The notes below the pieces were generated by a model. The model was not told where the DNA came from. It saw nothing but the letters and a program-made list of their open reading frames with translations, and did no database searches. DNA of 37,954 nt. Origin: Candidatus Gastranaerophilales bacterium (lineage in GTDB: Bacteria > Cyanobacteriota > Vampirovibrionia > Gastranaerophilales > Gastranaerophilaceae). The position numbers were made by a program, and so were the translations under genes. Shown piece by piece: positions 1 through 7,256 of this stretch. The stretch spans positions 1 through 37,954 of the forward strand of contig CALURV010000001.1 in assembly GCA_944323285.1 (NCBI GenBank). Reading direction: 5' to 3'. Numbering within the stretch: the first letter of the stretch is position 1; each line of letters starts with the position of its first letter.

Positions 1-60
1 AAAACAGCGCTTCGGTGATTACCCGTTTTTAAACACTAAAAATAGCTGGGGAAAGATTCG
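1..60. repeat. Left copy of 60-bp direct repeat (tRNA-Met 3' end plus flank)
   Basis: Positions 1-60 match 3681-3740 with a single mismatch (A at 53 versus G at 3733). In the right copy this segment is 42 bp of DNA downstream of the minus-strand tRNA-Met plus the last 18 nt of that tRNA. The window begins exactly at the repeat, which suggests an assembly break here. Confidence 0.9.
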
Positions 61-127
61 TTTTTCAATAGCTTACCTGTATGTTGTGTAAACTCCTCAA
101 AGCAATTCTATGCTTTCGACCTCACGG
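43..127 (-). pseudogene. Interrupted tRNA-Met 3'-half remnant
   Basis: Positions 43-60 correspond to the tRNA-Met 3' acceptor strand, one T-stem strand and part of the T-loop. Positions 113-127 match the other T-stem strand and the variable/anticodon 3' region with one mismatch (compare 3743-3757). About 52 bp of unrelated DNA separates them inside the T-loop. The T-stem reads GAAAG/CTTTC here against GAGAG/CTCTC in the intact gene, so pairing is kept. No 5' half is adjacent; a 10-nt match to the anticodon 5' strand lies at 3624-3633. Apart from this, 128-470 contains only the palindrome at 383-398 and no convincing gene. Confidence 0.6.
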
Positions 128-382
128 ACTCTGCCGAGTAAAACGATTTAATTGTATCAAAATACCTAATTTTATTATTTATTACAGTTGTTTTGATTAT
201 TATAAGGTTCGAGAGCTGAAGACGAAGCAAGACTTTAAAGAAACAGTATTTGTTACTGTGTTTTGACGATTTTCACCACCTGTTTTTCGCAAACTGCATG
301 CAATCAATTTATGGATAAATTTATCTATGTCACTATTGAGTATAAATCATTAAAATGTGCGAAACAGGACTATTATTGAAAT

Positions 383-398
383 TGTCCTATATAGGACA
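383..398. promoter_or_regulatory. Perfect 16-bp palindrome upstream of RM genes
   Basis: TGTCCTATATAGGACA is a perfect dyad about 90 bp upstream of the first methyltransferase. An extra AGGAC half-site lies at 366-370. The size and symmetry fit an operator for a dimeric regulator, but no regulator gene lies in the cassette. Function is inferred from position and symmetry only. Confidence 0.35.
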
Positions 399-475
399 GA
401 TGTTTTTTGAATATAAGTAAATTTTAGCTGAAAAATTGCAAAAATGCAGGCCAAAAACAAACCTCATATTTATTG

Positions 476-488
476 TATAATTATTGCA
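476..488 (+). promoter_or_regulatory. -10 box abutting the methyltransferase start (leaderless candidate)
   Basis: A consensus TATAAT at 476-481 is followed after 6 nt by the ATG at 488. No Shine-Dalgarno-like sequence precedes the ATG. Transcription would begin at or very near the start codon. No clear -35 hexamer is seen at 17 bp. Confidence 0.45.
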
Positions 489-1291
489 TGCAAAAGGTCT
501 ATGAAAAAAATAATATAACCTTATTTCAAGGTGACTGTATTGAGATTTTAAACAAAGCAGCACCAGAATCTGTTGATATGATTTTTGCAGATCCCCCATA
601 TATGTTATCTAACGGTGGAATTACTTGTCATGCAGGAAAGGTCGTTTCTGTTAATAAAGGAAAGTGGGATGAGAGTAAAGGGATTGATGAGAATTTTGAA
701 TTCCACAACAAATGGATAAAAGCCTGCAAAAGAGTTTTGAAACCTAATGGGACAATTTGGATATCAGGAACTTATCATTCTATTTATGCTTGTGGCTTTG
801 CCTTACAAAAAAATGGATTTAAAATTCTAAATGATATTTGTTGGTTTAAACCAAACGCTTCGCCGAATATGTCTTGCAGGTATTTTACAGCAAGCCATGA
901 AACACTTTTATGGGCAAAAATAGATAACAAAGAAAAACATACATTCAATTATGAGCTTATGAAAAATGGCGATTGGGGTGAAGATTTTATTAAAAAGCCA
1001 GAAAAACAAATGCGTTCAGTCTGGGCAATAGGAACTCCTAAAAGTTATGAAAAAGAATTTGGGAAACATCCAACACAAAAACCTATAGAATTGTTAAGAC
1101 GTATAATCCTTGCATCAACGAATATTGGAGATTTAATTCTCGATCCTTTTACAGGAAGCTCAACAACTGGTATAATGGCTTTAGAATTAGATAGGAAATT
1201 TATTGGTATAGACTTGGAAAAAGAATATTTAGATCTTTCTATCAAAAGGTTTGAACAAGCATTTTCAAAGAAAGAAAAAGTATGGCAGTAG
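488..1291 (+). CDS. DpnA-like adenine-N6 DNA methyltransferase
   Basis: A 267-aa beta-class methyltransferase with the catalytic motif DPPY at residues 35-38 near the N-terminus and the AdoMet-binding segment DPFTGSS near residues 219-225. The stretches MIFADPPYMLSNGGI, RVLKPNGTIWISG and SCRYFT closely resemble what I remember of M.DpnA from the DpnII system, which modifies adenine in GATC and also acts on single-stranded DNA. GATC specificity here is inferred. The ATG at 488 is preferred to the in-frame TTG at 473, because TATAAT overlaps the codons between them. The 3' end overlaps the next gene by 10 bp, so the two are co-transcribed. Confidence 0.88.
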   Translation: MQKVYEKNNITLFQGDCIEILNKAAPESVDMIFADPPYMLSNGGITCHAGKVVSVNKGKWDESKGIDENFEFHNKWIKACKRVLKPNGTIWISGTYHSIYACGFALQKNGFKILNDICWFKPNASPNMSCRYFTASHETLLWAKIDNKEKHTFNYELMKNGDWGEDFIKKPEKQMRSVWAIGTPKSYEKEFGKHPTQKPIELLRRIILASTNIGDLILDPFTGSSTTGIMALELDRKFIGIDLEKEYLDLSIKRFEQAFSKKEKVWQ

Positions 1292-2121
1292 CTTTAGAAC
1301 AGTTGAAAAATGAAACATATCCTATTGTTAAATGGGTTGGTGGAAAGCGTCAGCTAATGTTTGAACTGCTCAAAAATATGCCAAAGTCTTACAACAGATA
1401 TTTTGAACCTTTTATCGGTGGTGGTGCCCTGTTTTTTGAGTTGCAACCGCAAAATGCCTACATTTCAGATATGAACGAGGAGTTGATAAATTTATATTTA
1501 ACTGTTCGTGATAATGTTTATGAATTAATTTCAGATCTGAATAAGCATGAAGTATCAAAAGAATATTTTTTAGAAATAAGAAATTTAGATCGAACTGAAA
1601 AATATTTAACACTTTCAAATATAGAAAAGGCAAGTCGTTTTATATACTTAAATAGAACTTGTTTTAACGGATTATACAGAGTAAATTCTCAAGGACAATT
1701 TAATGTCCCATTTGGAAACTATAAAAATCCAAGAATTGTTGATGCAAATAATTTAATAAACTGTTCAAAATTACTTAATAATACAGAAATTAAATGTGCA
1801 GATTTTTCAGTGATTTTAGAGAAAGTTCAAAAAGGCGATTTTGTCTATTTTGACCCTCCATATGTTCCATTAAATGAGACATCGAGTTTTACTTCATACA
1901 CAAAAGATGGTTTTGATTTGGATATGCAGTTTAAGCTGAGAGATATTTGTGATGAATTAGATTCAAGGGGTGTAAAATTCATGCTTTCAAATTCTGATAC
2001 CAAATTGGTTAATGAATTGTATGCAAATTATAAAATAAAAAAAGTTTTTGCTTCTCGTGCTGTAAATGCTAATGCAAAAGGTAGAGGCAAAATTACAGAA
2101 GTTTTAGTGAGGAATTATTAA
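1282..2121 (+). CDS. DpnM/Dam-family adenine-N6 DNA methyltransferase
   Basis: A 279-aa D12-class (alpha) methyltransferase. It has the N-terminal KWVGGKRQL, the AdoMet motif FEPFIGGGAL at residues 41-50 and the catalytic DPPY at 191-194. RVNSQGQFNVPFGNYKNP and PLNETSSFTSYTKDGF match the Dam/DpnM subfamily as remembered, so GATC is the likely target. In DpnII-type systems this enzyme protects double-stranded DNA from the partner nuclease. It overlaps the upstream methyltransferase by 10 bp, and its TAA overlaps the following ATG by one base, which implies translational coupling. Length is normal and all motifs are present. Confidence 0.9.
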   Translation: MAVALEQLKNETYPIVKWVGGKRQLMFELLKNMPKSYNRYFEPFIGGGALFFELQPQNAYISDMNEELINLYLTVRDNVYELISDLNKHEVSKEYFLEIRNLDRTEKYLTLSNIEKASRFIYLNRTCFNGLYRVNSQGQFNVPFGNYKNPRIVDANNLINCSKLLNNTEIKCADFSVILEKVQKGDFVYFDPPYVPLNETSSFTSYTKDGFDLDMQFKLRDICDELDSRGVKFMLSNSDTKLVNELYANYKIKKVFASRAVNANAKGRGKITEVLVRNY

Positions 2122-2645
2122 TGAAAAAACAAGGATTTGGTGGTGGTAATACTAAAACAGGTTTGGTTTTTGAATGCAAAGCTGATTTAAAAACATTACT
2201 TAATGGTGTTGAAAATTATAAAGTTGATGAAGAAAACAATGTTTTTTATAAAGACAAATTGGTAGGAATGATATTTGTAAAATATGATTTATATAGGTTT
2301 TTGAAGAAAAATAATGTCAATTGGGAAGATTATTTATCAAAAAAGCTATTACCTGATGATTCTATATATGTAATCTTAAATAATACTTTTTACATTATTG
2401 AGTGCAAATATCAGCAAGTAGATGGTTCGGTTGATGAAAAATTGCAAACCTGCGACTTCAAAAAAAAACAATACAAAAGACTATTAGCAGCTTTGAATTT
2501 TGAGGTTGAATATATTTATATTCTTAATGAATGGTTTAAAAAACCTGAATATAAAGATGTTTTGGCATATATTCATAGTGTTGGGTGTGATTATTATTTT
2601 AACTATATTCCGCTTCAAAGATTAGGGTTGCCTGTTGAAAATTAA
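2121..2645 (+). CDS. Putative type II restriction endonuclease, PD-(D/E)XK fold
   Basis: A 174-aa protein directly coupled to the two methyltransferases by a TAATG overlap, the expected position of the cognate nuclease. The core is visible as LLPDD at residues 76-80, a beta strand, then FYIIECKYQ with E94-x-K96, fitting P-D...E-x-K. The N-terminal GGGNTKTGLVFE and the segment GSVDEKLQTCDFKKKQY look like conserved substrate-binding or core elements. It is much shorter than DpnII (about 290 aa) and has no resemblance that I can see to it, so the specificity is open; GATC is suggested only by the partner enzymes. Confidence 0.75.
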   Translation: MKKQGFGGGNTKTGLVFECKADLKTLLNGVENYKVDEENNVFYKDKLVGMIFVKYDLYRFLKKNNVNWEDYLSKKLLPDDSIYVILNNTFYIIECKYQQVDGSVDEKLQTCDFKKKQYKRLLAALNFEVEYIYILNEWFKKPEYKDVLAYIHSVGCDYYFNYIPLQRLGLPVEN

Positions 2646-2673
2646 AATTTTAAATGTAAAAGGTGTAAGGCAA

Positions 2674-3516
2674 ATGGAAAATGTTGAAAATAAATATTTT
2701 ATAGATGAAAACAAATATAATTGCCCATTTTGTAAAAATAGGGGGATAAAGTATGTAGTATTGGGAATTGTAAAATTTGACGAAAGTAATACAAAGCAAT
2801 TATATGCAGTATTTGTTGAATGTTCTCATTGTCATAAAATTTCAATGCATTTAATAAAAAATGATAAATTAGGTGAGTTCTCAACTATAGAAAGCAATGG
2901 TGTAGCAAGTTATCCTGTTAATTATAATTTTAAACTCACAGGAAATTATACCGATGAATTAAGAACTTATTCAGGAAATAATAAAAATTATATTGAGGGA
3001 TGGGGACTTAACAAATATAATATTGAAACAGGTGATGAAAATGAAAAATCTTTAAAAGCTGTTTGTGATGATAATACTATTATTTTAAATATACCATCAT
3101 CATTTTTTACAATAGATGAAAGGATTTCAAGAAAACTAAGAGATTTAATTGAAGAAGCTGAAAAGTGTATAAAAAACAACTGTTTAACCGGAGCATCAGC
3201 ATGCATAAGAAAAGCTATTTATGAATTTTTAATTAAGGAAGAAGCTATCGGTGAATCGTATGAAGATAAAATGAAATCATTAAAAGGTAAATATAAACTA
3301 TTGGACGATGATTATATTGATATGTTGGTTGGAATTCAAGGAATAATGTGTGATCAAGTACATGAACAGTCAATCCACGAAAAATTTAGTTCACAAGAAG
3401 CAAAAGCATATATTGAAGTATTAAAAGAAATTTTCAATCAAGTATATGTTGTTCCTGAAAAATTAAAGAAACAAAAAAATAAAATATGTAATTTGTATGG
3501 AAGTATAAAAAGATAG
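2674..3516 (+). CDS. Zinc-ribbon protein with DUF4145-like domain, RM-associated
   Basis: A 280-aa protein. Residues 17-53 form a zinc ribbon (CPFC at 17-20, CSHC at 50-53). Residues about 150-185 (RKLRDLIEEAEKCIKNN, then GASACIRKAIYEFL) resemble the helical DUF4145 domain, often found near or inside restriction enzymes. The ATG at 2674, preceded by GTAAGG, is preferred to a TTG at 2635 that would overlap the nuclease. The cassette placement suggests an accessory defence role: DNA binding, regulation, or a nuclease partner. No catalytic site is evident. DUF4145 assignment is by eye. Confidence 0.7.
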   Translation: MENVENKYFIDENKYNCPFCKNRGIKYVVLGIVKFDESNTKQLYAVFVECSHCHKISMHLIKNDKLGEFSTIESNGVASYPVNYNFKLTGNYTDELRTYSGNNKNYIEGWGLNKYNIETGDENEKSLKAVCDDNTIILNIPSSFFTIDERISRKLRDLIEEAEKCIKNNCLTGASACIRKAIYEFLIKEEAIGESYEDKMKSLKGKYKLLDDDYIDMLVGIQGIMCDQVHEQSIHEKFSSQEAKAYIEVLKEIFNQVYVVPEKLKKQKNKICNLYGSIKR

Positions 3517-3680
3517 TACATTTTTCAAATAGCTCTCAAAACGGACATAGCCCTTAAAAATCATTTCAAGTGTACAAATCAAAACGGTAATTCTGTTAAA
3601 TTAATATCTTTTTACGAGAGGGACCGTGCGCTCCAATGAAAGTTATGTGAAGTAATGAACATAACTTGAATTGTTTTGGA
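3517..3680. other. Right junction of the RM island with tRNA-like fragment
   Basis: This non-coding stretch holds CCGTGCGCTC at 3624-3633, identical to the anticodon-stem/D-arm part of the nearby tRNA-Met, preceded by ACGAGAGGGA. It may be the missing 5'-half remnant of the tRNA broken at 43-127. A segment TTTTTCAAATAGCT near 3523 resembles TTTTTCAATAGCT at 61, so the two island ends share short pieces. Confidence 0.45.
3641..3676 (+). terminator. Hairpin after the RM cassette
   Basis: AGTTATGT at 3641-3648 pairs perfectly with ACATAACT at 3659-3666 around a 10-nt loop. It is followed by TGAATTGTTTT, a poor T-tract. It is a possible terminator for the RM operon, though the weak T-tract leaves doubt. 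Confidence 0.35.
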
Positions 3681-3740
3681 AAAACAGCGCTTCGGTGATT
3701 ACCCGTTTTTAAACACTAAAAATAGCTGGGGAGAGATTCG
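3681..3740. repeat. Right copy of 60-bp direct repeat
   Basis: This is the counterpart of positions 1-60, with one mismatch. It consists of the 3' flank (3681-3722) and the last 18 nt of the intact tRNA-Met. Together the two copies bracket the restriction-modification island. Confidence 0.9.
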
Positions 3741-3796
3741 AACTCTCGACCTCACGGGTATGAGCCGTGCGCTCTCGCCAACTGAGCTACCCAGCC
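3723..3796 (-). tRNA. tRNA-Met (CAU anticodon)
   Basis: On the minus strand a 74-nt cloverleaf folds. The acceptor is GGCTGGG/CCCAGCT with a G1-U72 wobble and discriminator A. The D-arm is GCTC...GAGC. The anticodon stem CACGG/CCGTG carries loop CTCATAC (anticodon CAT). The T-arm is GAGAG-TTCGAAT-CTCTC. CCA is not encoded. It lacks the 1-72 C-A mismatch of initiator tRNAs, so elongator Met is likely; a lysidine-modified tRNA-Ile2 cannot be excluded from the anticodon alone. Confidence 0.93.
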
Positions 3797-3810
3797 AAAA
3801 AGCTAAAACA

Positions 3811-3839
3811 ATTATCATATGCTAAAAAAAAAATTTCAA
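3811..3839 (-). promoter_or_regulatory. Promoter of tRNA-Met
   Basis: Reading on the minus strand, TTGAAA (3839-3834), a 17-bp spacer and GATAAT (3816-3811) precede the tRNA 5' end at 3796 by about 15 nt. Spacing and sequence fit a sigma70-type promoter. Confidence 0.6.
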
Positions 3840-3981
3840 TACCTATATAAAAAAATTACAAATAAATTAAGCTCTTGCCATTTTTTTAGTTTTATGTATA
3901 ATAACAATTGTAGATATCAGTTAATTATAAGTTGTTGCTGCTCTAGGGATACAAGCATTGTAGAATAATGATTTTGTCAAC

Positions 3982-3993
3982 TATAATTAAGTA
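3982..3993 (+). promoter_or_regulatory. -10 box abutting the helicase start (leaderless candidate)
   Basis: A consensus TATAAT at 3982-3987 is followed after 5 nt by the ATG at 3993, with no Shine-Dalgarno sequence between. The -35 region near 3958 (TTGTAG) is weak. The next in-frame ATG at 4032 has an AAGAGA upstream and is the alternative start. Confidence 0.45.
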
Positions 3994-6900
3994 TGTACCC
4001 CATTTTTGCAGATATAACTACAAGAGATTTCATGGCTGTTTGTAACTTTAACTTTAAGTATTTAAAAGAAAATTCTACCCCGGGAAGTTGGAGAAGGGGT
4101 TATGAGTACCATCAAAAAGAGCAGGTGGCTTCTTTTGAAGTATCTAAAACAGGCATAAAAGCAAAGGTTAAAGGTAATTTTAAATCTTTTTATGATGTCG
4201 AACTAAAGTTTAAGAAAAATAGTGTTGAACCAGCTTGTTCTTGTCCGTTAAAAGAGAAATGGTGCAAACACGCAATTGCAGTTGCATTAAAAGCAATTGA
4301 CGAACATGTATATGATGAATTTTTAGAAAGAAGATTCAAAATTCCGCAGGATTATTCTGACGAACAAACTTTTATGAATGATAATCCGCAAGGTGGTTAT
4401 ATTTTTCATTTCAATGCAAAAAGAAGACAAAATTTCTTTTCAATTTTAGTCATGGATAGGAACACAGGAAAAGTAATAAGAGATATTGAAGCAATATTGA
4501 AAGCTCTAATAATTGCGCAAAAAGAAAATACAGAATTTGAATTAAATAATTCTCAAAAAGTTGAGCTTGCTATTTTTCAATTGTTATTAAAAAATTCCAG
4601 ATTAGACAAAAAAGCAGGTTGGTATGATATACCAATTGCAAAATTTGACGGATTTTTTCAGCTTTTATCAAAAGCTGATGATGTAATTGACGGAAAAACA
4701 AAAAATAAATTGGTATTTTGCCAAGATGAATGGAAAATTTCTTTATCAGTTAACTTTTCAATGGTAGGGAATGTACTTTTATCATTATATTGGCAACGTC
4801 CTGATAAAGATGACATTATTCCATTTGAAGAAGTCCGTTATTTTTCACGCCAATTAAAATGGGGCAGATATAAAAATAAAATATTTCCTATTAATGTTGC
4901 GCTCTCAAGTCTTCCCCAAAATCTTATTAAATCAACATTTACAGATGTTAAAGATGCAGAAGGAGCGAAATTCTTATATGAAGAACTTCCAAAATTAAGA
5001 CAGATTATTCCTTGTGAAGTATCAGAAATCATAGACAAATTAACACTTGAACAAAAACCACCATTAAATATTGTTACAATGGGACTTGATTACGACGGAG
5101 CATTAAAAGCCGAACTAGAATTTGATTATGATGGTACAAGAGTAGCATATTCAAAATCTGCGTCTAAAAGCCCTTATGTTACAATAAAAAAGCCAAAAGA
5201 AGATTTATTGTACTGGGTAAAAAGAAATATTACCCATGAAGAAAGAGCATACCAAATGCTTTTAGCATGCAAGTTTGCACCTATGCAAACTAATAATCTT
5301 GCAATTGAAAAAGAAAATGCTATTGATTTTTACAATTATTATCTAAAAAGAGCAGGTGATGGCTGGAAATTTGAAGAAAAAGATGATATGTCTTTCTTTA
5401 AATTATCACCAAAACCATTTGAACTTGTTGCAGACATTGATTTTTCTATTGATTCAACAGACAGTTTCGAAGTGAATTTGTATGGTAGTGTTGGTGATGA
5501 AGAAATTAATTTTGACGAAATATATAATTTAATTATTGAAGGTGATAAATATTTAAGAGTTAAAAATTATGGTTTTGTTGAGGTACCCGGACAAGATATC
5601 TTTTCTTTATTAAAATCATTCAATACTTTTGATGTATATAAAAATGAAGATAACAGATATATTGTAAAAACCTATAGAGCAGGTTTACTTTCTGAAATGC
5701 AAAATCTTGGATTCAAGTTAAAAATGAGCAGAAGATTTTCAGCCTTCTGGAAACAAATATCCACATTTTCTACAATGGATAATGCTCCACTGCCAAAAGG
5801 AGTTAATGCTGAACTAAGAGAATATCAATATAAAGGTTTCAGCTGGTTATGGTTCCTTTATAAATATGGATTAAACGGTATTCTGGCTGATGATATGGGG
5901 CTTGGTAAAACACTTCAAGCACTTACTTTACTTCAGAAAGCTAAAGAAAAAGATAAAAAAGCTCCTAATTTAGTTGTTTGTCCAACCTCTGTTGTTTTTA
6001 ACTGGGAAAATGAAATTCAAAAATTTATTCCTTCCTTGAAATGTTTAAAATTAAGCGGAACGGAACGAAAAGAACATTTTAAAGAAATCCCTAAATATGA
6101 TATTGTTATAACAAGCTATGCTCTTATAAGACGAGATATAGAAAAACTTAAAAAATTTGAATTCAGATACATTATTCTGGATGAATCCCAAAATATAAAA
6201 AACCCTGAATCAATAACAGCAAAATCAATAAAACAATTAAACGGTCAGCATAAACTTGCCTTATCAGGTACTCCTATTGAAAATAAATTAGAAGAATTAT
6301 GGTCTGTATTTGACTTTTTAATGCCTGGATTTTTATTAAATCAGTCTGAATTTAATTATAGGTATGTAACTCCTATTGTAGACAGAGGGGAAAAAATTGT
6401 TGAAAAACGCTTAAAATCTCAAATTTATCCGTTTATTTTACGTCGTATGAAACGAGATGTTGCAAAAGATTTACCTGATAAAGTAGAAAATATAGCATAC
6501 TGCGAATTAACTCCTGAACAAAAAGACTTTTATCTTGAGGTTCTTGATTCTACAAAAGAAGAATTATTCAAATCAATTGCAGAAAATGGCCTTGAAAAAA
6601 GCCGCATGAGCATTTTCTCTGCGCTTTTAAGATTGCGTCAAATATGCTGTCATCCTCGTTTATATGATAAAGAAAATAAAAAAGGTATTGAAACATCAGG
6701 TAAATTTGAACAATTAAAATCAATGCTGGAAGAAATTATTTCTGAAGGTCATAGAATATTATTATTCTCTCAATTTGTTGACATGCTTGATATTGTCAAA
6801 GAATGGCTTGTTAAAGAAGGCATTAAACATGAATACTTAACCGGTTCTACGAAAAACAGACAAGAAGTTGTTGAAAGATTTAATAACGATGATTCTATTC

Positions 6901-7208
6901 CAATATTCCTTGTAAGTTTAAAGGCCGGAGGTACTGGTTTAAACTTAACCGGGGCAGATTATGTTATACATTATGATCCTTGGTGGAATCCTGCTGTTGA
7001 AGACCAGGCAACTGATAGAGCATATCGTATTGGACAAACTAAAAAAGTATTTGTTTATAGGTTAATTACAAAAAATACAGTAGAAGAAAAAATCCAAAAA
7101 TTAAAAATGGATAAGAGAAATCTTGTAGATTCTGTTATCTCTGTTGACAGAAATATCGGCAAAACTTTAACCTATGCTGATTTACAGGATATTTTTTCTT
7201 TAGATTGA
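3993..7208 (+). CDS. SNF2-family DNA helicase/ATPase with SWIM zinc finger
   Basis: A 1071-aa cytoplasmic Swi2/Snf2 ATPase. A SWIM zinc finger (CSCPLKEKWCKH) lies at about residues 80-95. The C-terminal half carries the helicase motifs in order: motif I DDMGLGKT (about 632), DESQN for motif II (about 730), LSGTPIENKLEELW for motif III (about 757), LFSQF (about 923) and QATDRAYRIGQ for motif VI (about 1004). Bacterial SWIM-SNF2 proteins translocate on double-stranded DNA and probably remodel protein-DNA complexes; the exact role is unknown. The middle 500 residues are poorly conserved. The start is uncertain between 3993 and 4032. It lies next to, but outside, the restriction cassette. Confidence 0.93.
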   Translation: MYPIFADITTRDFMAVCNFNFKYLKENSTPGSWRRGYEYHQKEQVASFEVSKTGIKAKVKGNFKSFYDVELKFKKNSVEPACSCPLKEKWCKHAIAVALKAIDEHVYDEFLERRFKIPQDYSDEQTFMNDNPQGGYIFHFNAKRRQNFFSILVMDRNTGKVIRDIEAILKALIIAQKENTEFELNNSQKVELAIFQLLLKNSRLDKKAGWYDIPIAKFDGFFQLLSKADDVIDGKTKNKLVFCQDEWKISLSVNFSMVGNVLLSLYWQRPDKDDIIPFEEVRYFSRQLKWGRYKNKIFPINVALSSLPQNLIKSTFTDVKDAEGAKFLYEELPKLRQIIPCEVSEIIDKLTLEQKPPLNIVTMGLDYDGALKAELEFDYDGTRVAYSKSASKSPYVTIKKPKEDLLYWVKRNITHEERAYQMLLACKFAPMQTNNLAIEKENAIDFYNYYLKRAGDGWKFEEKDDMSFFKLSPKPFELVADIDFSIDSTDSFEVNLYGSVGDEEINFDEIYNLIIEGDKYLRVKNYGFVEVPGQDIFSLLKSFNTFDVYKNEDNRYIVKTYRAGLLSEMQNLGFKLKMSRRFSAFWKQISTFSTMDNAPLPKGVNAELREYQYKGFSWLWFLYKYGLNGILADDMGLGKTLQALTLLQKAKEKDKKAPNLVVCPTSVVFNWENEIQKFIPSLKCLKLSGTERKEHFKEIPKYDIVITSYALIRRDIEKLKKFEFRYIILDESQNIKNPESITAKSIKQLNGQHKLALSGTPIENKLEELWSVFDFLMPGFLLNQSEFNYRYVTPIVDRGEKIVEKRLKSQIYPFILRRMKRDVAKDLPDKVENIAYCELTPEQKDFYLEVLDSTKEELFKSIAENGLEKSRMSIFSALLRLRQICCHPRLYDKENKKGIETSGKFEQLKSMLEEIISEGHRILLFSQFVDMLDIVKEWLVKEGIKHEYLTGSTKNRQEVVERFNNDDSIPIFLVSLKAGGTGLNLTGADYVIHYDPWWNPAVEDQATDRAYRIGQTKKVFVYRLITKNTVEEKIQKLKMDKRNLVDSVISVDRNIGKTLTYADLQDIFSLD

Positions 7209-7256
7209 TTTATATTTATAAAAGCAAAAAATTTCTTGTTTATTATTAATGTAAAT

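Noticed and set aside
81-266. Short plus-strand reading frame at the left end
   Set aside because: It runs through the tRNA-Met remnant, has no ribosome-binding site and no protein-like composition.
473-488. TTG at 473 as start of the first methyltransferase
   Set aside because: TATAAT overlaps these codons, and DpnA-like similarity begins after the ATG at 488.
3993-7208. SNF2 helicase as part of a multi-gene phage-defence system with the RM genes
   Set aside because: It lies outside the duplicated tRNA flanks with its own promoter. SWIM-SNF2 proteins are common chromosomal genes, and no other defence partner is adjacent.
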